The notes under the pieces were generated by a model. The model had not been told where the DNA came from. It saw nothing but the letters and a program-made list of their open reading frames with translations, and did no database searches. The position numbers and the translations under genes are program-made. Source: Streptomyces sp. ERV7 (GTDB lineage: Bacteria; Actinomycetota; Actinomycetes; Streptomycetales; Streptomycetaceae). From it: a stretch of DNA of 64,000 bases. The stretch covers positions 930,001-994,000 of the forward strand of contig NZ_LYOY01000001.1 of the NCBI RefSeq assembly GCF_001653515.1. Reading direction: 5' to 3'. Below, in pieces: positions 24,232 to 31,631 of this stretch. Every line of letters begins with the position of its first letter. Within the stretch, counting starts at the first letter, position 1.

Positions 24232-25095
24232 TCAGGACTTGACGGCACCGAAGGCCGGGACGACCGAGCCCTGGTACTTGTCCTGGATGAACTTCTTGAC
24301 CTCGTCGGAGTTGAGCAGCTTGGCCAGCTTCTGGATCCGCGGGTCGGCCTCGTTGCCCTTCTTGACGGCGAGGAAGTTGGCGTACGGGTTGCCGTCCGAC
24401 TTCTCCAGGACGAGGGCGTCCTTGGCCGGGCTGAGCTTGGCCTCGATGGCGTAGTTGCCGTTGATGACCGCGGCGTCGACGTCGTTCAGGGCGCGGGGCA
24501 GCGTGGCGGCCTCGATCTCCTTGAACTTCAGGCCCTTGCTGTCCTTGATGTCGGAGAGCTTGGCGGAGGTGCCGACGCCGTCCTTGAGGGTGATCAGGCC
24601 GTTGCCCGCGAGCAGCTGGAGCGCGCGGCCCTCGTTGGTGGTGTCGTTGGGTACCGCGACGGTCTGGCCGGAGGCGATGTCCTTCACGGACTTGACCTTC
24701 TTGGAGTAGAGGCCGAGCGGCTCCAGCTCCACGTTCACGACGGGGACGATCGTCGTGTGGTTCTTCTTGTTGAAGTCGTCGAGGTAGGGCTTGTGCTGGA
24801 AGAAGTTGGCGTCGACCTGGCCCTGCTGGGTGGCGGTGTTCGGCAGCACGTAGTCCGTGAACTCCTTCACCTCCAGCTTGAGTCCGGCCTTCTCCGCCAG
24901 GTTCTTCTTGACGAAGTCGAGGATGTCGGCGTGCGGGGTCGGGGACGCCGCGACGACGAGCGCCTTGGTGGGGTCGGCCGAAGCGCCCTTGGCGGACGAC
25001 GACTTCGGGTCGGAGGACGTGCCGCAGGCGGTGAGGCCGAGGGCGAGCGCGGCGGTGGCGGCGGCAGCAGCGGTGAGCTTGATGTTCTTACGCAC
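24232..25095 (-). CDS. metQ: Methionine ABC transporter substrate-binding lipoprotein
   Basis: 287 residues, GTG start at 25095 behind AAAGAGG. Lipoprotein signal: basic MRKNIKLTAAA, a hydrophobic stretch and the lipobox LTAC near residue 24, followed by a polar Ser/Lys linker. The body is NlpA/MetQ: VVAASPTPHADILDFVK, QGQVDANFFQHKPYLDDF, VAVPNDTTNEGRALQLL, AVINGNYAI. It captures methionine (often D-methionine too) outside the membrane for MetNI. Gene order metN-metI-metQ on one strand, 69 bp after metI. Confidence 0.94.
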   Translation of the reverse strand: MRKNIKLTAAAAATAALALGLTACGTSSDPKSSSAKGASADPTKALVVAASPTPHADILDFVKKNLAEKAGLKLEVKEFTDYVLPNTATQQGQVDANFFQHKPYLDDFNKKNHTTIVPVVNVELEPLGLYSKKVKSVKDIASGQTVAVPNDTTNEGRALQLLAGNGLITLKDGVGTSAKLSDIKDSKGLKFKEIEAATLPRALNDVDAAVINGNYAIEAKLSPAKDALVLEKSDGNPYANFLAVKKGNEADPRIQKLAKLLNSDEVKKFIQDKYQGSVVPAFGAVKS

Positions 25096-25164
25096 GAAAA
25101 GTGCCTCTTTCTGGTGGTGCGGTGGTCGCCCGGACAAGGAGTGCGGGCTCTGCTGGAGAGGAAG

Positions 25165-25833
25165 TCAGGAGGTGCGGCCCCGGCGGGCCAGCAGGCGTAC
25201 GGCGCCGTCGCCGATCAGCTGGACCACGGTGACGATGGCGATGAGCACACCGACGGTGATGAGCATGAACGGGGTCTCGAAGCGCTGGAAGCCGTAGGTG
25301 ATGGCCTTGGAGCCGAGGCCCTCGCCGCCGACCGCGCCGGCCATCGCCGAGTAGCTGACCAGCGTGATGACGGTGGTGGTGAGCCCGGCGATCAGCGAGG
25401 GCAGGGCCTGCGGGAGCAGCACCTTGCCGACGATGGTCGGGATGGAGCCGCCCATCGACTGGACGGCCTCGACCAGACCGTGGTCGACCTCGCGGATCGC
25501 GGTCTCCACGAGCCGGGCGAAGAAGGGGATGGCACCGACGGCGAGCGGCACGATCATCGCGGTGGGGCCGATGAAGGTGCCGACCACCCAGGTGGTGAAG
25601 GGGATCAGCGCGATCAGCAGGATGATGAACGGCATCGAGCGGCCGATGTTCACGATCACGCCGATGACCTTGTTCACCGGGCGGTTCTGGAGCAGCCCGC
25701 CCTTGTCGGTGAGGACGAGCAGCACACCCAGCGGCAGTCCGCCCGCGACGGTGACCAGGCTGGACCAGAGCACCATGTAGAGGGTGTCGATGGTTCCCTG
25801 GGACAGCAGCGGCTGCATCTCGGACCAGCTCAC
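25165..25833 (-). CDS. metI: Methionine ABC transporter permease
   Basis: 222 residues, GTG start. Five or more membrane segments are seen, including the one starting TIDTLYMVLWSSLVTVAGGL. The cytoplasmic coupling loop has EAVQSMGGSIPTIVGKVLLP, the EAA-type motif that contacts MetN. The start overlaps the metN stop by 4 bases (GTGA), showing translational coupling. Forms the homodimeric channel of the MetNIQ importer in the cytoplasmic membrane. Confidence 0.94.
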   Translation of the reverse strand: MSWSEMQPLLSQGTIDTLYMVLWSSLVTVAGGLPLGVLLVLTDKGGLLQNRPVNKVIGVIVNIGRSMPFIILLIALIPFTTWVVGTFIGPTAMIVPLAVGAIPFFARLVETAIREVDHGLVEAVQSMGGSIPTIVGKVLLPQALPSLIAGLTTTVITLVSYSAMAGAVGGEGLGSKAITYGFQRFETPFMLITVGVLIAIVTVVQLIGDGAVRLLARRGRTS

Positions 25834-26927
25834 TTGGCACCTTCCTTGACCGGAGCGGCGGCCTGCGCCTGCGCCGGGACGGCTGCTTCGGCGTCGGCGA
25901 ATCCTGCGGCGTCCGCGGCGTCTTCGGACTCGACCACGTCGACCTGGAGGCCCTGCTCGCGCAGGAAGCCGACCGGGACGACGTTCTCCTCGTACCGTCC
26001 GGGCAGCTCGATGCGCATCCGGCCGATCTGCCGGCCGCCGACGGTGTCCATCGCGGCGCCGAGGATCGAGATGTCGATGTTGTACGTGCGCGACAGCTGC
26101 GAGATGACCGGCTGGGTCGCGGCCTCGCCGTGGAAGGTGACGTCGATGACGGTCCGCTCGGGGCCGGTGGCCTCGCCGGTCACCGGGAACAGCTCGGCGG
26201 CGAGCTCGGAGCCCGGGGTGGCGAGGAGTTCGCCGACGGTGCCGGACTCCACGATCCGCCCGCGCTTCATCAGCGCGGCCGAGTCGCAGACCGTCTTGAC
26301 GACGTCCATCTCGTGGGTGATGAGCAGGACGGTGAGGCCGAGCTGCTGGTTGAGGTCGCGCAGCAGCTGGAGGATCGAGCGGGTCGTCTCGGGGTCGAGC
26401 GCGCTGGTCGCCTCGTCGGAGAGCAGCACCTTGGGGTCGCCGGCCAGGGCGCGGGCGATGCCGACGCGCTGCTTCTGGCCGCCGGAGAGCTGCGAGGGGT
26501 ACGCCTTGGCCTTGTCGGCGAGGCCGACCAGGTCGAGGAGTTCGAGGGCCTTGCGGGAGCGCTCCTTGCCGGAGACGCCGAGGATCTCCAGCGGCAGCTC
26601 GATGTTGGCCTGCACGGTGCGCGCGGAGAGCAGGTTGAAGTGCTGGAAGACCATGCCGATGCGGCTGCGCGCCTGGCGCAGCTCCTTGCCGGCGCGGCGG
26701 CCGCGGCCGGCGAGCGCGGTGAGGTCGACGCCGTCGACGGTCACCGTGCCGGTGGTCGGCCGCTCCAGGAGGTTGACGCAGCGGATGAGGGAGGACTTGC
26801 CGGCGCCGCTCTGGCCGATGACGCCGAAGACCTCGCCCTCGCGGACATGGAGGTCTACGCCGTCCAGGGCGGTGACCTCACGGCCGCGCGACTGGTAGAC
26901 CTTGGTGAGGCCCGTAGTGGTGATCAC
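25830..26927 (-). CDS. metN: Methionine ABC transporter ATP-binding protein
   Basis: 365 residues, GTG start at 26927 (MITTTGLTKVYQSRG). Walker A GQSGAGKSS, Q-loop VFQHFN, signature LSGGQKQRVGIARALA, Walker B KVLLSDEATSALD, H-loop LLITHEMDVV. The C-terminal NIL domain, which in MetN binds methionine and inhibits transport when the pool is high, is present (TVIDVTFHGEAATQPVISQL). An Ala/Glu-rich tail of about 35 residues follows. First gene of the operon. Confidence 0.95.
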   Translation of the reverse strand: MITTTGLTKVYQSRGREVTALDGVDLHVREGEVFGVIGQSGAGKSSLIRCVNLLERPTTGTVTVDGVDLTALAGRGRRAGKELRQARSRIGMVFQHFNLLSARTVQANIELPLEILGVSGKERSRKALELLDLVGLADKAKAYPSQLSGGQKQRVGIARALAGDPKVLLSDEATSALDPETTRSILQLLRDLNQQLGLTVLLITHEMDVVKTVCDSAALMKRGRIVESGTVGELLATPGSELAAELFPVTGEATGPERTVIDVTFHGEAATQPVISQLSRTYNIDISILGAAMDTVGGRQIGRMRIELPGRYEENVVPVGFLREQGLQVDVVESEDAADAAGFADAEAAVPAQAQAAAPVKEGAK

Positions 26928-27475
26928 AGGATTTCCGTCACTGTCGAGTGCGCGGCGCGGTGTCCGCCGGGCACGGTGCATTCGTGTTCGGGACGCGTCA
27001 CAGCCACATCGGTGGTAACCGGGAGGCATGGCGTGCGCGGGCATGGCTCATGGGTCTCGCTTCGGGGCGCGAGGCTCAGGCGGGGGCCCTCAGAAGGCGC
27101 ACATTCGACACATACAACGAGCACCGGGCGTGTTCATCGCCTCGGTCGCAAGGGTGCGGCTGCTCGTCGTGGTCATGCATGAAGTAAAGCAGAAGGAGCG
27201 AAGAGCGGATCAATGCTGTCCGGATTCCGGACAGCATTGGCCCGCGATACGGACACCCCTGGGGCGGCCCGGGAGCGGCGACGACACCCCGGGGCAACCG
27301 CTCCTCCCCCGTCTGGCCTGGGCCGATACGGCGGTCACCGACCGTCCTGCGGCAGTGGCCGCCATCCGCCGGGCGACGCCGTCCTGTGGTCAAGGCCACG
27401 GTGGCCGGATCGCGTCCGTCCGTCCCGCCCGGGGCGGGCGCATCGGGCGCTTCGGGCCGTAATACGCTCGTTCTC
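26928..27475. other. 548-bp intergenic region upstream of metN, with a possible leader ORF
   Basis: Divergent promoters for metN (minus) and the small membrane protein at 27476 (plus) should lie here. On the metN side a 17-codon open frame runs 27051 to 26998 (begins MSHARARH, ends PPMWL). It may be a leader peptide, but no strong ribosome site supports it. I saw no convincing SAM riboswitch core. A 13-bp palindrome is at 27211-27239. No other gene is supported. Confidence 0.4.
27211..27239. promoter_or_regulatory. 13-bp-arm palindrome, candidate operator
   Basis: CAATGCTGTCCGG (27211-27223) and its exact complement (27227-27239) flank ATT. It lies about 285 bp upstream of metN and 237 bp upstream of the plus-strand gene, far from any stop codon. 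That makes an operator more likely than a terminator. Confidence 0.5.
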
Positions 27476-27835
27476 ATGCTTGACGCCCTGACGGTCGCGG
27501 TCGCCGCCGCCGCGCTCGCCCTCGCCGCCTGGTGCGGCTTCGCCGCCTACCGGGACCAGCCCACCAAGGACTGGCACTTCATCGGCATGGCCGTGGTCTC
27601 CGTGCTGGCCCTGGCGCAGCTGGTGGTCGGCATCGTGCAGCTGGGGCGCGGCGAGCGGCCCGACCAGGGCATGGCGATCTTCCTCGCCTATCTGGTCGGA
27701 TCCTTCGCGGCGATCCCGGCGGCGGGCCTGCTCTCGCTGAGCGAGCGGACCAAGTGGGGCTCGGTGACGGTCTCGGCCGGCGCGGTGGTGCTCGCGGTGC
27801 TCGAAGTGCGTCTCTACGACATCTGGGGAGGGTGA
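27476..27835 (+). CDS. Small membrane protein, 119 aa
   Basis: ATG at 27476 (MLDALTVAVAAAALALAAWC). Four hydrophobic segments can be drawn: residues about 2-22, 36-56, 66-87 and 95-113, with few charged residues between them (QLGRGERPDQG, SERTKWG). No motif is recognised. The stop overlaps the next gene's reading frame region (GTGA at 27832), so the two are probably co-translated and may form a membrane complex. Confidence 0.8.
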   Translation: MLDALTVAVAAAALALAAWCGFAAYRDQPTKDWHFIGMAVVSVLALAQLVVGIVQLGRGERPDQGMAIFLAYLVGSFAAIPAAGLLSLSERTKWGSVTVSAGAVVLAVLEVRLYDIWGG

Positions 27836-27837
27836 CC

Positions 27838-28281
27838 GTGGCCGAGTCCACCACCGGGTCCACCGGACGGAACGCGTCCGACGGCAAGCGGCTGGGCAGC
27901 GGCCCCGGCCGCGTACTGGTCTGGTTCTACGGGGTGTTCACCGTCGCCGCCGCCTCCCGCTCGATCGTCCAGATGATCCAGGACTTCGGCAAGGCGCCGC
28001 TGGCGTACGTCCTGTCGGCGGTCGCGGCCGTGGTCTACGGGTTCATCACGTTCTCGCTGGTGCGCGGCGGCGAGCGGCTGCGGCGCACGGCGCTGGTGTG
28101 CTGCGCCGCCGAGCTGGTCTTCGTCCTGACCGTGGGCACCTGGACGCTCGCGGACAAGTCCGCGTTCCCCGATGCCACGGTCTGGTCGGACTACGGCTAC
28201 GGCTACCTCTTCATCCCGGTGATCCTCCCGGTGCTCGGCATCCTGTGGCTGCGCCGGAACAGGGACCCGAAGCCCGCCTAG
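27838..28281 (+). CDS. Small membrane protein, 147 aa
   Basis: GTG at 27838 (MAESTTGSTGRNASDG), six bases after a GGGGAGG site; a GTG at 27832 overlapping the upstream stop is the alternative. After a polar N-terminus there are about four hydrophobic segments, among them YGVFTVAAASRSIVQ, APLAYVLSAVAAVVYGFITF, ALVCCAAELVFVLTVGTW and LFIPVILPVLGILWLRR. The alternation resembles small actinobacterial integral membrane proteins of unknown function. Its stop overlaps the stop of the convergent GNAT gene by a few bases. Confidence 0.82.
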   Translation: MAESTTGSTGRNASDGKRLGSGPGRVLVWFYGVFTVAAASRSIVQMIQDFGKAPLAYVLSAVAAVVYGFITFSLVRGGERLRRTALVCCAAELVFVLTVGTWTLADKSAFPDATVWSDYGYGYLFIPVILPVLGILWLRRNRDPKPA

Positions 28282-28781
28282 GCGCTGGCGACGAACTGCC
28301 GGGCCGCCGCGTCCTTCTCCAGGGTGACCAGCGTCAGCTCGGGGCCGATCGCCTCGGTGGAGACCGGCGCGTAGCCGTGCCTGCGGTACAGCCGCAGGTT
28401 GGACTCGCTGCGGTGGCCGGTGAAGAGCCGGAACCGCTTGGCCGACAGCCGGCCGGCGAAGTGCTCCTCTATGGCGCTCAGCAGCCGGCTCCCCAGGCCG
28501 TGCCCCTGCATCCTCGGATGCACGATCAGCTTGTCGATCCGGCCGGTCCCCGAGGCGTCCACGCTGCCTCTGACCGAGGCGACGACTTCGTCGCCCAGCC
28601 GCGCCACCAGCGCGTATCCACCGCCGAGCTCGCTGCGCAGGCCGTCGAGGGTCTGGGTGAGCGGCTCGATGGAGTAGTCGCCGTAGAGCTCGGCCTCGCT
28701 CTGGTAGCAGAGGTACTGAAGCTTGAGGATCTGCTCGCAGTCGCCTTCACGCGCCGCCGAGATGGTCACGCTCATGCCCAT
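28278..28781 (-). CDS. GNAT acetyltransferase
   Basis: 167 residues from the ATG at 28781 with GGAAGG nine bases upstream. Single GNAT domain: GYALVARLGDEVVASVRGSV, DKLIVHPRMQGHGLGSRLLS (the Q/RxxGxG/A acetyl-CoA loop) and the terminal ESNLRLYRRHGYAPVST. Substrate unknown. Tail-to-tail with the small membrane protein gene; 36 bp downstream of the sigma-like gene on the same strand. Confidence 0.88.
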   Translation of the reverse strand: MGMSVTISAAREGDCEQILKLQYLCYQSEAELYGDYSIEPLTQTLDGLRSELGGGYALVARLGDEVVASVRGSVDASGTGRIDKLIVHPRMQGHGLGSRLLSAIEEHFAGRLSAKRFRLFTGHRSESNLRLYRRHGYAPVSTEAIGPELTLVTLEKDAAARQFVASA

Positions 28782-28817
28782 GTGTGCATGCCTTCCGCTC
28801 ACCTGTCCGCCGGTTGT

Positions 28818-29312
28818 CTAACGCTCCATTCCCCGCAGGCCAGGAGCCGCAACCTCCGCCGCGAGCATTCTGCGCAGGCATCCCAGGCAACGGGAACGCA
28901 TCGGCCCCAGACTCCCCTGTGAGATATCCAACTCCCCTGCGATTTCTCGGTATGTGGGGTCGCTGGGCGAGAGAAGTGCGGTCAGCAGACGCGGACAGTT
29001 CCCCGGAGTCCTGGCCACGGCTGTACGCAGAGCACGGCTCAGCTCCTCACTCAGAACCGTGCGTTCCGGGCCTGATTCCGGGTCGGCGGCCGGTTCCGCG
29101 GCGAACGGCAGCTCGCGCCGCGCCCGTCGGCGGGCCCGTCTGACTTCCGCCCGAACGGCCCAACGCACCCAGGGCACGGGGTCCGCCGGACGGATTTCGA
29201 GCAGCCGCACCCAGACGTCCTGTTCGAGGTCGGCGGGGTCTACTCCGGCGCCCGGCGCCTCCGCAGCGGCCTCGGCGGCCAGCAGCGGGCTCAGCTCTTT
29301 GACGAGGTCCAT
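28818..29312 (-). CDS. Sigma-70-like (ECF-type) regulator
   Basis: 164 residues. The N-terminal half (DLEQDVWVRLLEIRPADPVP with the following WVRWAVRAEVRRARRRAR) resembles a degenerate sigma region 2. The C-terminal half (YREIAGELDISQGSLGPMRS, then RCLGCLRRML) is a good sigma region-4 helix-turn-helix of the ECF type. A short, atypical ECF factor is likely. No anti-sigma gene is adjacent; the following GNAT gene is 36 bp downstream and might be co-transcribed. Confidence 0.75.
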   Translation of the reverse strand: MDLVKELSPLLAAEAAAEAPGAGVDPADLEQDVWVRLLEIRPADPVPWVRWAVRAEVRRARRRARRELPFAAEPAADPESGPERTVLSEELSRALRTAVARTPGNCPRLLTALLSPSDPTYREIAGELDISQGSLGPMRSRCLGCLRRMLAAEVAAPGLRGMER

Positions 29313-29410
29313 GCCGGGCGGGACGCGACCGCCGCCCAGGACGGTTTCGACGGCGGCCGCATCTCACCCGTACGTGAAGTTCCGTATACGGGACTACCAG
29401 GTCGCGGGGA

Positions 29411-30538
29411 CTACTTGCCGGCCCGGAAGTCGGCCGCCGCGAGCAGCGCCGTGTCCGCGTTGTCGGAGAAGACCGCGTCGATGCCGGTCGAGAAGTACGT
29501 CTTGAACGCCCCGAACGCGTCGCCGTACGCGGTGGGGTCGGTGCCGCGCCGGAAGTCGGCGGGCAGGAAGGTGTTCTCGTCGCGCATCGTGTACGGGTGC
29601 AGCACGAGCCCGTGCGCGTGGGCGTCCTTGACCAGCGTGGTCGGCTTGGTCAGCCGGCCCGCCGCGTCCTTGGGGATGATCAGGTCCAGGGTGGGGCCGA
29701 TGCCCTGCGCGTAGGAGGCGATCCACTTCAGGCCCTCGGGCTTGACCAGGTCGTCGGTGGTCCGCGGGTCGCCGCTCGCCACGAAGTCCCACGGCCGGGT
29801 GCCGGTGCCGGACAGCAGGACCACCGACGGGGTGTCGACCAGCCGGCTCAGCCGCTGGATGCTGCTCGGCTCGAACGACTGGAGGAACTGCGGGGAGTCG
29901 GCGCGGTGGCGGCCGTAGCGGCGCAGCAGCTTGGCGACCCGGTCCTCCAGGGGCAGACCGATGCCCCGGAAGTACGTGGGGTGCTTGGTCTCGGTGTGCA
30001 GCCAGACGCGGCGGCCCAGACGGCGGCCCTCGCGCTCGGCCCACTGGAGGACCTCCTCGAACGTGGGCACGTCCCAGCGGCCGTCGTAGAGCGTGTTGCG
30101 CTGCCGCACGGCGGGCAGCCGCTCCTTGGCCCGCAGGGTCTTCAGCTCGGCGAGCGTGAAGTCCTCGGTGAACCAGCCGGTGACGGCGGTGCCGTCGATG
30201 GTCTTGGTGGCCTTGCGCCCGGCGAACTCACGGCGGTCGGCGACATCGGTGGTGGCGGTGATGTCGTTCTCGTGGCGGCAGACCAGGTGCCCGTCCTTGG
30301 TGGGGACGAGGTCCTGCTCGATGACGTGGGCGCCGAGGTCCAGGGCGTGCTGGTAGGAGCCGAGGGTGTGCTCGGGCCGGTAGCCGGCGGTGCCGCGGTG
30401 CCCGATCACGTACGGGACCGGCCCCTGCCGGGTCTGCGCGCTCGCGGTCGCGGCGGGCAGCCCGGCGGCCGCCGTGCCCAGAACCGCCGCGCCGAGCACG
30501 GTGCGCCGCCCGGGGCTCATCCGCTCACCCTGTGTCAT
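29411..30538 (-). CDS. Secreted glycerophosphodiester phosphodiesterase (Tat substrate)
   Basis: 375 residues from the ATG at 30538. Tat signal: SPGRRTVLGAAVLGTAAAGL with the twin arginines, then ATASAQT as cleavage region. Mature GDPD domain: YVIGHRGTAGYRPEHTLGSY (catalytic His-Arg and Glu), EQDLVPTKDGHLVCRHEN (metal-binding Glu/Asp and second His), LHTETKHP, and the late AVFSDNADTA. It cleaves glycerophosphodiesters to glycerol-3-phosphate and alcohol outside the membrane, a phosphate/lipid scavenging role. Confidence 0.93.
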   Translation of the reverse strand: MTQGERMSPGRRTVLGAAVLGTAAAGLPAATASAQTRQGPVPYVIGHRGTAGYRPEHTLGSYQHALDLGAHVIEQDLVPTKDGHLVCRHENDITATTDVADRREFAGRKATKTIDGTAVTGWFTEDFTLAELKTLRAKERLPAVRQRNTLYDGRWDVPTFEEVLQWAEREGRRLGRRVWLHTETKHPTYFRGIGLPLEDRVAKLLRRYGRHRADSPQFLQSFEPSSIQRLSRLVDTPSVVLLSGTGTRPWDFVASGDPRTTDDLVKPEGLKWIASYAQGIGPTLDLIIPKDAAGRLTKPTTLVKDAHAHGLVLHPYTMRDENTFLPADFRRGTDPTAYGDAFGAFKTYFSTGIDAVFSDNADTALLAAADFRAGK

Positions 30539-30798
30539 GAACGCTCCTTGTGAAGTGGTGTGTGCCGCGTCTGGGGCCTGTCCAGCACCTGTCAACGCGA
30601 GGTGACGAGCGTAGGCGGACCCCCCTTAAGGAGGGGAGCCCCCGCGGCCAAGGGGAGGGGAACGTGGCGCGAACACGCGTCAACATCGCGTATCCACTCC
30701 ATGAACCCGATGTGCGATCAGACGCGGCCCGCGAGTATCGTCCTCACCTGCGCGGACCTCACTTCCGTGCGGACCCGCCCACGACACCGGAGGAAGCG

Positions 30799-31470
30799 TT
30801 GTCCCGACTCGCGCTCATCAAGGCAGTGCTCGGACCGATCATGCGCCTGATGTTCCGTCCGCAGGTGGAGGGCGTCGAGAACATTCCGGGGACGGGTCCG
30901 GTCATCCTCGCGGGCAACCATCTGACGTTCATCGACTCGATGATCATGCCGGTGTGCCTGGACCGTCCGGTGTACTTCATCGGCAAGGACGAGTACGTCA
31001 CGGGCAAGGGTCTCAAGGGCCGGCTGATGGCCTGGTTCTTCAGCGGCGTCGGCATGATCCCGGTCAACCGCGACGGCGGCCACGGCGGTGTCGCGGCGCT
31101 GATGACGGGACGTCAGGTGCTGGAGGAGGGCAAGGTGTTCAGCATCTACCCCGAGGGCACCCGCTCCCCCGACGGCCGGCTGTACCGGGGCCGCACCGGC
31201 ATCGCGCGGCTGACCCTGATGACCGGCGCGCCGGTCGTGCCGTTCGCGATGATCGGCACGGACAAGATCCAGCCGAGCGGGGCGGGGCTGCCGCGGCCCG
31301 GCAAGGTGACGGTCCGCTTCGGCGAGCCGATGGAGTTCTCGCGGTACGAGGGCATGGACCGGGACCGCTATGTGCTGCGGGCCGTCACGGACTCGGTGAT
31401 GGCGGAGGTCATGCGGCTGTCCGGGCAGGAGTACGTCGACATGTACGCCACGAAGGCGAAGGCGGCGTAG
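30799..31470 (+). CDS. 1-acyl-glycerol-3-phosphate acyltransferase (PlsC family)
   Basis: 223 residues from the TTG at 30799, which follows GGAGGAAGCG at ideal spacing and gives MSRLALIKAVLGPIMRLMF, the form I know for Streptomyces homologues. A GTG at 30664 also follows a G-rich site and would add 45 residues. Acyltransferase motifs: LAGNHLTFIDSMIMP (HX4D), GMIPVNRDGG, YPEGTRSPDG and PVVPFAMIGTDK. It acylates lysophosphatidate in membrane phospholipid synthesis. Bounded downstream by a bidirectional repeat. Confidence 0.9.
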   Translation: MSRLALIKAVLGPIMRLMFRPQVEGVENIPGTGPVILAGNHLTFIDSMIMPVCLDRPVYFIGKDEYVTGKGLKGRLMAWFFSGVGMIPVNRDGGHGGVAALMTGRQVLEEGKVFSIYPEGTRSPDGRLYRGRTGIARLTLMTGAPVVPFAMIGTDKIQPSGAGLPRPGKVTVRFGEPMEFSRYEGMDRDRYVLRAVTDSVMAEVMRLSGQEYVDMYATKAKAA

Positions 31471-31496
31471 CCGCCGGTTTTCGGGTTCTGGCTTTT

Positions 31497-31601
31497 GGGG
31501 GCGCGGGGGACTGCGCGCTCAGCCACGCACGGTCCGCAGGCGAAGACGTCGCTCTTCGGGTGCGGACCGTCTGTGGTTGCTCGCGCAGTTCCCCGCGCCC
31601 C
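31497..31601. repeat. Streptomyces intergenic imperfect palindrome between convergent genes
   Basis: Outer arms GGGGCGCGGGGGACTGCGCG (31497-31516) and CGCGCAGTTCCCCGCGCCCC (31582-31601). Inner arms ACGGTCCGCA and TGCGGACCGT. It lies between the plsC and MFS stops. I recognise the CGCGCAGTTCCCCGCGCCCC word as a dispersed intergenic repeat of Streptomyces chromosomes; here it probably ends both transcripts. Confidence 0.75.
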
Positions 31602-31631
31602 TAGGGGTCCGAGGCGGAGCCGCACGCAGAG

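Noticed and set aside
26928..27110. SAM riboswitch upstream of metN
   Set aside because: A CGGTTACC-like word resembles part of the SAM core, but the canonical CGGCAACC and flanking helices are absent; a covariance-model search would settle it.
27213..27491. 92-codon plus-strand frame beginning inside the palindrome
   Set aside because: Poor spacing from the upstream AAGGAG, Arg/Pro-rich composition, and overlap with the start of the better-supported gene at 27476.
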